Source of the DNA: Marinobacterium lutimaris
Lineage (GTDB): Bacteria > Pseudomonadota > Gammaproteobacteria > Pseudomonadales > Balneatricaceae
NCBI RefSeq assembly: GCF_900108065.1
Contig: NZ_FNVQ01000001.1
Coordinates: 248,001 to 312,000 of the forward strand
Length of the DNA stretch: 64,000 bases
Direction of reading: 5' to 3'
Every line of letters begins with the position of its first letter. Position 1 is the stretch's first letter. A model generated the notes under the pieces. It was not told where the DNA came from. It made no database searches and saw only the letters and a program-made list of their open reading frames with translations. This document shows, piece by piece, positions 25,330 to 34,388 of the stretch. Both the position numbers and the translations under genes were made by a program.

Positions 25330-26313
25330 GTGACAGAAGACTTTCAGGGCGTTGACCTGATCGGCGATGTCCACGGCTGTGCGATCAGCCTCTGCCTGCT
25401 GCTTGATCGCATGGGCTACCGCCGCATCGATGGGGTTTACCGACACCCGACACGCAAGGCGCTGTTCATCGGCGATATTGTCGATCGGGGGCCGCATGTC
25501 CGTGAGGCGCTGCATATTGTGCGCGCCATGGTCGATGGCGGCCAGGCCGGTATTATCATGGGTAACCATGAGTACAACCTTCTTTGTTACCTCACACCAT
25601 CCCCCGACGGCAGGGGTTTCCTGCGGGAACACAACCCGCGTCATCAGCGCATTCTGCAACAGACGCTCGACCAGTTCGCCGAGTACCCCGAAGAGCTAAA
25701 CGATTACCTGCAGTGGTTTATGCAGATGCCCCTGTTTATCGAGACGGACAGGTTTCGGGCGGTGCACGCCTGCTGGTCGCAAACACTGATTGATCGTTTT
25801 CGTGCGGAGCATCCGGACGGCCGTATCGATCATGAGTTTCTGCTGCGTTCCTCGGTTTCCGGTAGCTTCGAATGGGATGTGATGGATCGTCTGTTGCGCG
25901 GTACTCATCTGCGGTTGCCGAACGATGAGGTGATTGTCAGTCGCGATGGCTTCAAGCGTAAATTCTTCCGCACCAAATTCTGGGCTGAAACCCCTCAGCG
26001 CCTTGGCGATGTGGTGTTTCAGCCCGATCCTTTGCCTGAGCATGTGGCGCGGCGTGAGATTCAGCCGTCCCAGCGTGAAGATCTGCTCTATTACAGCCCC
26101 GATGAGAAGCTGTTGTTTATGGGGCACTACTGGTGTGAAGGGGTGCCTGAGCCGATCACCGATAACATCGTCTGTCTCGATTACAGCGCCGTGAAATACG
26201 GCAAGCTTGTAGCCTATCGGTTGGATGATGAAACCAGTTTCCGGCGCGATAAATTTGTTTGGGTGGATGTGGCCAGAGAAGTGGGTCGCATGGATGCGGA
26301 GTTGGGTGGATGA
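25330..26313 (+). CDS. PPP-family metallophosphoesterase
   Basis: The 327-residue product has the calcineurin-like motifs GDVHG (12-16), GDIVDRG (48-54) and GNHE (78-81), then His in AVHAC and a distal GHYW, giving the two-metal site. Related proteins are Ap4A hydrolase, PrpA-like protein phosphatase and polynucleotide-kinase-phosphatase-like enzymes. It is longer than ApaH and its substrate is unknown. The GTG start lies 7 bp after nadK, and its stop overlaps the glpG start (ATGA). Confidence 0.85.
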   Translation: MTEDFQGVDLIGDVHGCAISLCLLLDRMGYRRIDGVYRHPTRKALFIGDIVDRGPHVREALHIVRAMVDGGQAGIIMGNHEYNLLCYLTPSPDGRGFLREHNPRHQRILQQTLDQFAEYPEELNDYLQWFMQMPLFIETDRFRAVHACWSQTLIDRFRAEHPDGRIDHEFLLRSSVSGSFEWDVMDRLLRGTHLRLPNDEVIVSRDGFKRKFFRTKFWAETPQRLGDVVFQPDPLPEHVARREIQPSQREDLLYYSPDEKLLFMGHYWCEGVPEPITDNIVCLDYSAVKYGKLVAYRLDDETSFRRDKFVWVDVAREVGRMDAELGG

Positions 26314-27161
26314 TCCCTGTTTTCAGTGCGCCGCTAAGTGAAGACCTGGCGCCTTTTACCGCACTGCTTTGGGAATATGAGATTCCTCACCGGGTGATAG
26401 AGGAGGAGGGCAAGCAGGTGCTGCTGGTTTCTCCCTCTATAGATCCGGGTAAGGTGCGGTCGCTTTATCAGTATTGGAAGGATGGCGGTGACCTTAATGC
26501 CATAGAGATCCGGCGTCCGGTTCGGCGCCAGAGCCGTTTTGGTGTTCAGGCGGTGAACCCTTCGCGGATACCGGTGACGCTTGCGCTGATCGCTCTTAGC
26601 GTTTTGGCTACCTTGCTGATCAGCTTTGGTGTCAATGACAGCTGGATGTCATGGCTGACTTTTACCAACTATCTCACCGATGATCAGAGCATCGGGTCGG
26701 TGCTGACCATGCTCTCTTCGGGGCAGTGGTGGCGTCTGGTTACGCCGATTTTTCTGCATTTCAGCGTGCTGCATATTCTGTTCAACCTGCTGTGGGTCTG
26801 GGTAGTAGGGCAGCGGGTCGAAGTGATGCAGGGCGGTAAGGCGCTGCTGGCACTGGTGCTGGTTACCGGTGTGGCATCAAACCTCGCGCAGTACCTGATC
26901 TCTGGTCCGCTGTTTGGCGGTATGTCCGGTGTGGTGTTTGGTCTGCTGGCCTACACCTGGATCTGGGATCGGCTGGAAAAACGCCGCCGCTTCGGATTTC
27001 CGCCGGCACTGATGGGGTTGATGGTGCTGTGGCTCGCATTGGGATACACCGGCGTACTCGAAGGTGCGGGTATGGGGGCTATCGCAAATACCGCGCATCT
27101 GGTTGGCATGCTCGCAGGCCTGGCCTGGTATCCAATCGGACGCCTGTTCGGGCCGCGTTGA
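26310..27161 (+). CDS. glpG: Rhomboid intramembrane serine protease
   Basis: GlpG cleaves transmembrane substrates within the membrane. The 283-residue product has an N-terminal cytosolic domain (about 1-80) and six to seven helices with the rhomboid motifs: His150, His155 and Asn159 in LHFSVLHILFN, Ser206 in GMSGVVFG, and His263 in ANTAHLVGMLAG. The ATG at 26310 overlaps the phosphoesterase stop. In-frame sequence before it belongs to the phosphoesterase region and was excluded. Confidence 0.94.
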   Translation: MIPVFSAPLSEDLAPFTALLWEYEIPHRVIEEEGKQVLLVSPSIDPGKVRSLYQYWKDGGDLNAIEIRRPVRRQSRFGVQAVNPSRIPVTLALIALSVLATLLISFGVNDSWMSWLTFTNYLTDDQSIGSVLTMLSSGQWWRLVTPIFLHFSVLHILFNLLWVWVVGQRVEVMQGGKALLALVLVTGVASNLAQYLISGPLFGGMSGVVFGLLAYTWIWDRLEKRRRFGFPPALMGLMVLWLALGYTGVLEGAGMGAIANTAHLVGMLAGLAWYPIGRLFGPR

Positions 27162-27211
27162 GTGGCGCTGTGTTAGTATGAGCAAGAGTAGAAACAGCGG
27201 GAGTTTTACCG

Positions 27212-27481
27212 ATGAATTTTGAAAAAATGATCGAGGCGATGACGCCTGAGGTCTACCAGTCACTAAAGCGAGCGGTTGAACTGGGCAAGTGGCCCAATGG
27301 CGAGCGCCTCACTCAGGAGCAGCGTGAAACCAGCCTGCGTGCGGTAATCGCCTATGAACATGCGCGCAATATGCCGGAGGCAGATCGGGTTGGCTTTATC
27401 GATCGCACCAAGGCTGATGGCAGCAAGCATGGCAGCGATCCTTTTGCTGCGGATACAATCAAGATTCTGACTGAGCACTGA
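27212..27481 (+). CDS. DUF1315 family protein (YeaC-like)
   Basis: The 89-residue protein matches the YeaC family: FEKMIEAMTPEVYQSLKRAVELGKWPNGERLTQEQRE, then the short helical tail. The role is unknown. The gene lies 5 bp before a DUF2797 gene, a pairing seen in related genomes and probably functional. AGTTTTACCG precedes the start with no strong ribosome site. Confidence 0.9.
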   Translation: MNFEKMIEAMTPEVYQSLKRAVELGKWPNGERLTQEQRETSLRAVIAYEHARNMPEADRVGFIDRTKADGSKHGSDPFAADTIKILTEH

Positions 27482-27486
27482 GCCGA

Positions 27487-28320
27487 ATGGAGTTACTGGG
27501 TAAGGGCGCTCTGCGCAAGATGGAAGTCGCACTGGAATCGCCGGTGCAATACCGCTTAAGGCTGGATGACGCTGAGCAGACCATCGATATGAATGCGTTG
27601 CTCGGACAGCCGATCACGCTCAGGTACGAAGGTGCGATCAACTGCCTTCATTGTGGCCGCAAGACCAAGAAGAGTTTCAACCAGGGTTTCTGTTATCCCT
27701 GTTTTACCCGGCTGCCGCAGTGTGACAGCTGTATCGTCAAGCCGGAAAAGTGCCATTTTCACGAAGGTACCTGCCGCGATCCTGCCTGGGGTGAGCGCAA
27801 CTGCTTCGCGCCACACATCGTCTACCTGGCAAACTCCTCCGGCCTCAAGGTGGGTATCACCCGTCGCCAGCAGATCCCGACCCGCTGGATCGACCAGGGT
27901 GCGGTGATGGCGCTGCCGATTCTTGAAGTGGACAACCGTCTTCATTCCGGTCTGCTGGAACAGGTTTTTGCCGCCCATGTAAACGATAAGACCAACTGGC
28001 GTGCCATGCTCAAGGGCGAGGTGCCGGAGCTGGATCTGAAAGCCGAACGTGACCGCTTGCTGGAGCTCTGTGCCGAGCCAATTTCGGTGCTGCGGCAGGA
28101 GCATGGTGCGGATGCTATCCGAGAGCTGCCGGAGCAGGCTCAGGTCGATATCGAGTTTCCGGTATTGCAACATCCGACCAAGGTGAGCACCTTTAATTTC
28201 GACAAACAGCCAGAGGTGGCGGGCACGCTGCTCGGCATCAAGGGGCAATATCTGATACTGGATACCGGCGTGATCAATATCCGCAAGTTCGGTGCCTATC
28301 AGGTCAGCATTTTCGCGTGA
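27487..28320 (+). CDS. DUF2797 zinc-binding protein
   Basis: The 277-residue product has a Cys-rich N-terminal region with CLHCGRKTKKSFNQGFCYPC, then QCDSCIVKPEKCHFHEGTC and CF, consistent with one or two zinc sites, and a central strand VYLANSSGLKVGITR that resembles the GIY-YIG nuclease core. The C-terminal part (about 190-277) is beta-rich. Whether it cuts nucleic acid is unknown. The start is 5 bp after the DUF1315 gene. pepN begins 14 bp after its stop. Confidence 0.86.
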   Translation: MELLGKGALRKMEVALESPVQYRLRLDDAEQTIDMNALLGQPITLRYEGAINCLHCGRKTKKSFNQGFCYPCFTRLPQCDSCIVKPEKCHFHEGTCRDPAWGERNCFAPHIVYLANSSGLKVGITRRQQIPTRWIDQGAVMALPILEVDNRLHSGLLEQVFAAHVNDKTNWRAMLKGEVPELDLKAERDRLLELCAEPISVLRQEHGADAIRELPEQAQVDIEFPVLQHPTKVSTFNFDKQPEVAGTLLGIKGQYLILDTGVINIRKFGAYQVSIFA

Positions 28321-28334
28321 ACTCAGGAGTGACA

Positions 28335-30968
28335 ATGTCTCAGCAGGGGTCTCAACAGTCTCAACAGCAACCAGAGCCGATCTACCTCAAGGATTACAAG
28401 GCTCCGGCATACCTGATCGATCACACCGACCTGCGTTTCGAGCTCTATGAAGAGGAAACGCTGGTCCGTGCCACTCTCAAGGTACGGCGCAATCCTGCGC
28501 GTTCCGGCAAGTCACCGCTGGAGCTGCATGGTCATGAATCACTTGAACTCTGCCGTCTTTCTATCGACGGCGAGGTATTGTCAGAGCGGGATTTCAGCCG
28601 CGATGACGAGCTGCTGCATATCGCCGATGTGCCGGATGAGTTTGTACTGGAGTGTCTGACCCGAATCCATCCGCAGCTCAACACCGCGCTGGAAGGGCTC
28701 TATAAGTCTGATGGCATGTTCTGCACCCAGTGCGAGGCGGAAGGTTTCCGTCGCATCACCTTCTACCCTGACCGTCCCGATGTGATGTCTGTGTTCCGCA
28801 CCACGGTGGAAGCGGATCGCAAGCTTTACCCGGTACTGCTCTCCAACGGTAACCCGGTAGAAAGCGGCTCGGCCGATGATGGCCGCCACTTTGTCACCTG
28901 GGATGATCCCTTCCCCAAGCCCGCTTACCTCTTTGCGCTGGTTGCCGGTGATCTGGCGGTGCTCGAAGACAGCTACATCACGGCATCAGGGCGCAAGGTT
29001 AAGCTGCAGATCTATGGCGAGAACAAGGATCTCGACAAGCTTGACCACGCCATGCTGTCGCTTAAGAACGCCATGCGCTGGGATGAAGAGGTGTATGGCC
29101 GCGAATACGATCTGGATATCTACATGATCGTGGCAGTGGACTTCTTCAACATGGGCGCCATGGAGAACAAGGGGCTCAACATCTTCAACACCAGTTGCGT
29201 GCTGGCGAGCCCGCGTACCACTACCGATGCCGCGTTCCAGCGCGTCGAAGGGGTGGTTGCGCACGAGTATTTCCATAACTGGTCCGGTAACCGTGTCACC
29301 TGTCGTGACTGGTTCCAGCTCAGTCTCAAGGAGGGCTTTACCGTCTTCCGCGATTCCGAGTTTTCCGCTGATATGAATTCGCGCACCGTGAAGCGTATTG
29401 AAGACGTCTCCATGCTGCGCACGGCACAGTTTGCGGAAGACGCCGGCCCCATGGCGCACCCGGTGCGTCCTGAATCCTTTATCGAAATCTCCAACTTTTA
29501 CACCCTGACCATTTATGAAAAGGGTGCGGAAGTGGTTCGCATGCTACACACCCTGCTGGGCGCGGAAACCTTCCGCAAGGGCTCCGACCTTTACTTTGAA
29601 CGTCATGACGGTCAGGCGGTGACCACCGATGATTTCGTCCAGGCGATGGCCGATGCTTCTGGTCGCGATTTTACCCAGTTCAAACGCTGGTACAGCCAGG
29701 CGGGCACGCCGCGGGTTGAAGTCAGCGATAGCTGGGATGCCGCCAAGGGCGTTTACAGCCTGACATTGCGTCAGAGCTGCCCGGCAACGCCGGGACAGAC
29801 TGAAAAACTGCCGTTCCATATGCCGGTGGCATACGGTCTGGTGGCTCAGAACGGCGTTGAGCTGGAAGCCGGCGTGCTGGAACTGACCGACAGCGAGCAG
29901 ACTTTTACCTTTGACGATCTGCCGGAGAAACCGGTGCCGTCACTGCTGCGCGGTTTCTCCGCGCCGGTGAAACTGAGCTATCCGTACAGCGACGAGCAAC
30001 TGCTGCTCCTGCTCAAACACGACGGCGATGGTTTTAATCGCTGGGATGCCGGTCAGCGTATCGCCGTGAATCTGATGCAGCAGCTGATCGAAGATCATCT
30101 GGCCGGAAAGGCGCTGAGCCTGCCGGATGCGATGGTCGATAGCTGGCGTGCCGTGCTTAACGATGAATCCCTGGATCCGGCCATGGTTGCCCATCTGCTG
30201 CGTCTGCCGAGCGAGGCTTACCTGGCAGAGCTTGCGGAGGTGATCCAGGTTGACGCGATCCACGCCGTGCGGGAGTTCCTGCGCAAGGCGCTGGCTGTGG
30301 CTCTGCAGCCCGAGTGGCTGGAGGCTTACAAGCGCTGCACATCGGATGAGCCTTACAGCCCGGATGCGGAATCCTGCGCCCGTCGTGCGCTGAAGAATCT
30401 CGCCCTCGGCTATCTGCTGGCCACCGATGAAGATGCACTGCTTGCCCTTGCGGAGGAGCAGTTCGTCGATGCCGATAATATGACCGATCAGCAGGCGGCG
30501 CTGAGCCTGGTGGTTCATTCCGGCTTCCGCGAAGCGGGTCAGCGTTTACTGGATGATTTCCATACCCGTTGGCACCATGAAGCGCTGGTAATGAACCAGT
30601 GGTTTGCGGTTCAGGCCAGCGATCCCTGGTCCGGTGCGCTGGAGCGGGTAAAAACGCTGCAGGAGCATCCGCTGTTTGATGCAAAGAACCCGAACAAGCT
30701 GCGCTCGCTGGTGGCGGCGTTCTGTGCTCAGAATCCGGTCAGCTTCCATGCCCAGGATGGCAGCGGCTATCGTTACCTTGGGGACTGGATCATCAAGCTG
30801 AATAAGAAGAACCCGCAGATTGCGGCGCGTCTGCTGACACCGCTGACCCGCTGGAAGCGTTATCCGCAGGCTGCCCAGCAGCTGATGACAGCCGAACTGG
30901 AGCGTATTCTGGCGCAGCCAGAGCTGTCCAAGGACGTCTACGAAGTGGTCAGCAAGAGCCTGGCGTGA
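28335..30968 (+). CDS. pepN: Aminopeptidase N
   Basis: PepN is a cytosolic zinc aminopeptidase that removes N-terminal residues during peptide turnover. The 877-residue product has the M1-family motifs GAMEN (274-278) and HEYFH (310-314), followed by GNRVTCRDWFQLSLKEGFTVF with the third zinc ligand Glu. The substrate-binding N-terminal domain is intact, and the C-terminal helical domain is complete. The ATG at 28335 has AGGAG at 28325-28329; an in-frame GTG six codons earlier is less likely. Confidence 0.97.
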   Translation: MSQQGSQQSQQQPEPIYLKDYKAPAYLIDHTDLRFELYEEETLVRATLKVRRNPARSGKSPLELHGHESLELCRLSIDGEVLSERDFSRDDELLHIADVPDEFVLECLTRIHPQLNTALEGLYKSDGMFCTQCEAEGFRRITFYPDRPDVMSVFRTTVEADRKLYPVLLSNGNPVESGSADDGRHFVTWDDPFPKPAYLFALVAGDLAVLEDSYITASGRKVKLQIYGENKDLDKLDHAMLSLKNAMRWDEEVYGREYDLDIYMIVAVDFFNMGAMENKGLNIFNTSCVLASPRTTTDAAFQRVEGVVAHEYFHNWSGNRVTCRDWFQLSLKEGFTVFRDSEFSADMNSRTVKRIEDVSMLRTAQFAEDAGPMAHPVRPESFIEISNFYTLTIYEKGAEVVRMLHTLLGAETFRKGSDLYFERHDGQAVTTDDFVQAMADASGRDFTQFKRWYSQAGTPRVEVSDSWDAAKGVYSLTLRQSCPATPGQTEKLPFHMPVAYGLVAQNGVELEAGVLELTDSEQTFTFDDLPEKPVPSLLRGFSAPVKLSYPYSDEQLLLLLKHDGDGFNRWDAGQRIAVNLMQQLIEDHLAGKALSLPDAMVDSWRAVLNDESLDPAMVAHLLRLPSEAYLAELAEVIQVDAIHAVREFLRKALAVALQPEWLEAYKRCTSDEPYSPDAESCARRALKNLALGYLLATDEDALLALAEEQFVDADNMTDQQAALSLVVHSGFREAGQRLLDDFHTRWHHEALVMNQWFAVQASDPWSGALERVKTLQEHPLFDAKNPNKLRSLVAAFCAQNPVSFHAQDGSGYRYLGDWIIKLNKKNPQIAARLLTPLTRWKRYPQAAQQLMTAELERILAQPELSKDVYEVVSKSLA

Positions 30969-31063
30969 GCCCGGCTTCTGTATAAACGTCGCGGGAGAGG
31001 TTGACGCTGCCCCTCGCGATGGCTTTGAATCTATGGAATAAAACACAACCGGGATAATAGAGA

Positions 31064-31450
31064 ATGGATAGAACCCTTGGCGTATCCGACAAGTTCGAAC
31101 TGCAGCAGAACTATCGCCGCTTTCTGAAGTATCAGGAGCAGTTTACCCTCGCCAATGATGCTCTGAAGGATGCACGGGCAAGCCGGGTCTGGATTGCGGG
31201 GCTGATCATGCTGCTGTTCGCACTGGCCTCCGATTTCTTCCTGGGCGCTTCCGCCGCACTTTTTGGCCTGTACTTCTACCGCATAGCGCTGGCCTGGTAC
31301 CAGAGCTCCCAGGCGGAAGAGGGCCGTGAGCAGATGGAGCGCTGGTTCGCAGGCAAAGGGCTGAAGTTTCAGGGACGGATTCTCTACTTCCGTGAAGACG
31401 ATATGCTCGAGAATCCGATCGACCCGTTCGACGACGCGCTGTATCAGTAA
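31064..31450 (+). CDS. Small two-helix membrane protein of unknown function
   Basis: The 128-residue protein has two predicted membrane helices in tandem (about 41-78), an N-terminal cytosolic arm rich in Gln and Leu (about 8-38) and a C-terminal acidic tail (about 95-128) containing DPFDDAL. No family is recognised. It is 16 bp before the AlbA_2-like gene and may be cotranscribed with it. Confidence 0.68.
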   Translation: MDRTLGVSDKFELQQNYRRFLKYQEQFTLANDALKDARASRVWIAGLIMLLFALASDFFLGASAALFGLYFYRIALAWYQSSQAEEGREQMERWFAGKGLKFQGRILYFREDDMLENPIDPFDDALYQ

Positions 31451-31466
31451 GCCGGCAGCCTGAACC

Positions 31467-32294
31467 GTGAAGCGTGAGTATCGACGCCTGAGTCGGCGCA
31501 CCCAGCAGCTGCTAGAGGCGCCGGAAGGGATCAATATCGATTTCAAGCGCGAGGTTCAGGCGGTGCGCAGTGCCGATCTGGTAGCGTTCGCCAACTCTCC
31601 CCAGGGTGGTACGCTGCTGATCGGTATAGACGAATACACCAGCCCCGATGGCGTTCAGCGGGGTCGGGTGGTCGGTTGCGATGTGGATGACCGGGCGCGT
31701 CTGCTGCTGGTCAACAAAGCCACCGAATGCATTCCCAATATTGATCTTCGGATCTACACAGAAAACCTCTCCCAGGCTCGACCGGTACTGCGTGTCGAGA
31801 TCCCCAGTGGCAATCTCAAGCCTTACTGTACCCACGGTGGTGAGTACCGTATTCGAACCGATGGTCGTAACCGCGCGCTGTTACCGGAAGAGCTGCTGGC
31901 GATCTACATGGATCGCGAGGGTGAGCAGTTCCTGTCCCGTTTTCGTGATGCGGTATTTCAGCTCGAGCATCAGGTCGAGAACGTTAACTACTCGCTCAGC
32001 AGCGGCATGTTGTCGGTCAGCCAGCATCTCGAGGATCTGGATGACCAGCTGCGCCATACACTGCATCGGATCGAACAGCTCACTGACAGTAACAAGAAAC
32101 GCTCGCGTAACCTCTTGCAGGCGCTGCGGGAAAGTCAGCGCAGCATTCTGCAACTGGAGCAGGTGGTGGTGCCAAAACGCGGCGCCGTCAGCAGCAGCCT
32201 GCTGGAAGACATAGAACATAAACTCGGCATGTTGCTCGATCTGGTCGATAGCGATGCCGAAATTTCCGATAACTCGGAGGGATTCCGTGACTGA
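31467..32294 (+). CDS. AlbA_2/Schlafen-like DNA-binding protein with a coiled-coil tail
   Basis: The 275-residue product has an N-terminal AlbA_2 (Schlafen AAA_4) domain (about 15-145): FKREVQAVRSADLVAFANSPQGGTLLIGIDE, CTHGGEYRIRTDGRNRAL and the short helical ending. The second half (about 150-260) is a coiled coil with repeated Gln/Leu/Glu heptads. AlbA_2 domains occur in transcription regulators and in ATP-binding proteins, so the role is open. The GTG start is not backed by a strong ribosome site. Its end overlaps the HAD gene by 8 bp. Confidence 0.75.
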   Translation: MKREYRRLSRRTQQLLEAPEGINIDFKREVQAVRSADLVAFANSPQGGTLLIGIDEYTSPDGVQRGRVVGCDVDDRARLLLVNKATECIPNIDLRIYTENLSQARPVLRVEIPSGNLKPYCTHGGEYRIRTDGRNRALLPEELLAIYMDREGEQFLSRFRDAVFQLEHQVENVNYSLSSGMLSVSQHLEDLDDQLRHTLHRIEQLTDSNKKRSRNLLQALRESQRSILQLEQVVVPKRGAVSSSLLEDIEHKLGMLLDLVDSDAEISDNSEGFRD

Positions 32295-32880
32295 TCTGCT
32301 GGAGCGCCGTTTTTGGGTTTTTGACCTGGATGGCACCTTGACCCGGCCGGTGCATGATTTTGCCCATATTCGCCGTGAACTCGGTCTGGCGCCGGATGCG
32401 GATATTCTCTCGACCCTGGGGGCTTTACCGTCTCCGGAGAAAGAGTACCAGTTCGAGCGTCTGGACGAGCTTGAACTCTTTTATGCTGCCAAGACCGAGC
32501 CTGCGACCAGTGTGGTTGAGCTGCTGGATCTTCTGGCCGCTCGGGGTTGCCACATGGGTATTTTGACGCGTAACTCCCAGCCGGTGGCGATACGCTCGCT
32601 ACGCGCCATCAATGCGCTGGAGTTTTTCAACCCGGAGGATGTGCTGGGTCGTGATGAAGCACGTCCGAAACCCGATCCCGAGGGGATTCAGACGTTGCTC
32701 CATCGTTGGCAGGCAACACCCGATCAAGCGGTGATGGTGGGGGATTTTCGCTACGATCTGGAGGCCGGACGCACCTGCGGTACCGCCACCGTGCATGTTG
32801 ATCACGGTGTGCATGCTGGCTGGCCGGAGTTAACCGATCTGCGTGTGACCTGCCTGTCTCAATTGGTTGAAAAACTCTAA
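32287..32880 (+). CDS. HAD-superfamily phosphatase
   Basis: The 197-residue product has the HAD motifs DLDGTL (13-18), an ILTRNS motif II near residue 97, a DEARPKPDPEG motif III and GDFRYDLEAG for the acidic motif IV. It resembles phosphoglycolate phosphatase and related small-molecule HAD enzymes, but the substrate is unknown. The GTG at 32287 has GGAGG six bases before it and overlaps the AlbA_2 gene by 8 bp. An upstream in-frame start would add residues that fit no HAD domain. Confidence 0.85.
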   Translation: MTDLLERRFWVFDLDGTLTRPVHDFAHIRRELGLAPDADILSTLGALPSPEKEYQFERLDELELFYAAKTEPATSVVELLDLLAARGCHMGILTRNSQPVAIRSLRAINALEFFNPEDVLGRDEARPKPDPEGIQTLLHRWQATPDQAVMVGDFRYDLEAGRTCGTATVHVDHGVHAGWPELTDLRVTCLSQLVEKL

Positions 32881-33033
32881 TTCCAGGGGAAGCCGTTTAG
32901 TTGATTTAAGCCAGTGGCATGTTCTGAGAGTTGTCTATAGTGGTAGGTGAGGGTCGCTGGTAGAGCTTCGCCTGAAATGGATGGTACGGATATCTCCCAG
33001 CCGTCTTCTCACTACTCACTCGGAGGGTTCACT

Positions 33034-33588
33034 ATGGCTATCATTGCGGAACTGCATCAGGAACACGTCAATCTGAAGCGTCTGCTCGACATGCTTGAGC
33101 GCAAGATAGAGAAGTTTCGAGAAGGTTCTCACCCTAATTTTCAACTGATGTCCGATGTGGTCAGCTACGTAGGTGGCTACGCGGATATCCATCATCACCC
33201 TCGCGAAGACCGAATGTTCGAGTACTTTCGGGGTCGCGATGCCGAGCTGGACAAGCTGATGTCGGATTGTGAAGCCGAACATGCCGAGCTCAAGCATCTT
33301 TCATCCCAGATTAAGGACTCTATTGAAGGGGTGCTGCACGATGCTGCAGTGGTGCCGCTGGATCAGATGGTGGATCATCTGGAACAGTTTGTGAAACTGG
33401 AAAATGAGCATCTGGATACGGAAGAGGGGAAAATATTCCCCGCCCTGGAAAAGCTTGGCTCCGATGATGACTGGAGCAAGCTGGATGCCTCCCTGCCTTC
33501 ACCCACCGACCCGCTGTTTGGGCTTAAACAGTCTGAAGAGTACCGCGATCTTTACGAGGCCCTTTACAGCGACAGGGACGAGGAGTGA
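33034..33588 (+). CDS. Hemerythrin-domain protein
   Basis: The 184-residue four-helix protein has the hemerythrin di-iron ligands in order: His8 and His11 in ELHQEH, the pair in ADIHHHPRED with following Glu, His in EAEHAELKHL, and ENEHLDTEEGKIFP. Such proteins bind O2 or NO or act in iron and oxygen handling. GGAGGG precedes the ATG at 33034. The C-terminal extension (about 155-184) contains LFGLKQSEEYRDLYEAL, as in longer bacterial members. Confidence 0.88.
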   Translation: MAIIAELHQEHVNLKRLLDMLERKIEKFREGSHPNFQLMSDVVSYVGGYADIHHHPREDRMFEYFRGRDAELDKLMSDCEAEHAELKHLSSQIKDSIEGVLHDAAVVPLDQMVDHLEQFVKLENEHLDTEEGKIFPALEKLGSDDDWSKLDASLPSPTDPLFGLKQSEEYRDLYEALYSDRDEE

Positions 33589-33624
33589 TCCAGCCCTGCT
33601 ATCTGTGAAGCCGTTTCCTGTTCC

Positions 33625-34239
33625 TCAGGCCTTCTCGCGTTCGGCGAGATAACGTTCCACCGTATCCACGATCGCCTGGGTCTGGGGATCGATCTCCACA
33701 TTGACGCGAGCACCTTCGGTGACTGAGCCGAAGGTGGTCATACGCAGGGTTTCCGGGATCAGGTAAACACAGAAACGGTCGGTTTCCACGCGGGCCAGTG
33801 TCAGGCTACATCCGTTAAGTCCCACAAAGCCTTTGGCCAGCAGGTAGGGTGCAAGCTTGGTCGGGCGTTCAAACCAGATGACACAGTTGTCTTCGCTCTG
33901 TTCTATCGACAACACCTCAAGCGTGGCAAATACGTGGCCGGACATGGTATGACCACCAATCTCGTCGCCGACGCGCGCGGCACGTTCAAAGTTGACCTCA
34001 TCACCTAAAGCCAATCTGCCCAGGTTGGTGGTATCCAGCGTTGCAGCGATCAGGTCAAAGCTGATCTTTGCGCCCTCGAAACTGGTTACTGTCAGGCAGG
34101 TTCCGTTCACGGCGATGCTGGCGCCGGTCTGCAGGCGCTCGCAATGCTCGATCGGCAGGGAGAGTGTCAGCCGCATGAAATCATCCTTTCTTTGCAGATC
34201 AATAACCTGCGCCTTGCCCTGAACGATGCCGGTGAACAT
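33625..34239 (-). CDS. ribE: Riboflavin synthase alpha subunit
   Basis: RibE dismutates two 6,7-dimethyl-8-ribityllumazine molecules to riboflavin. The 204-residue product has the double lumazine-binding repeat: MFTGIVQGKAQ at the start, NGTCLTVT, FERAARVGDEIGGHTMSGHV, and a second repeat with GLNGCSLTLARV. Length matches the family. It sits alone here: no ribB/ribH operon and no FMN riboswitch were found upstream, so the regulatory unit is elsewhere. It is convergent with the hemerythrin gene. Confidence 0.96.
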   Translation of the reverse strand: MFTGIVQGKAQVIDLQRKDDFMRLTLSLPIEHCERLQTGASIAVNGTCLTVTSFEGAKISFDLIAATLDTTNLGRLALGDEVNFERAARVGDEIGGHTMSGHVFATLEVLSIEQSEDNCVIWFERPTKLAPYLLAKGFVGLNGCSLTLARVETDRFCVYLIPETLRMTTFGSVTEGARVNVEIDPQTQAIVDTVERYLAEREKA

Positions 34240-34388
34240 GCTGTGCTAATCTCCTAGTAAGCAGGGTGTTGAAAAGCGCTTTTGAGGCAGCCGAGGCAAC
34301 GCAGATAGCTTTTCAGCATCCTGTGGGTGAACCAAGTGGGATGGACTGCCCGTAGCAATATACCGGAAACCCACAGGGGAGAATAATC

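Noticed and set aside
34240-34388. An FMN riboswitch before ribE.
   Set aside because: The conserved FMN-element sequence and its arms were looked for on the minus strand and not found, and ribE here is not the first gene of a rib operon.
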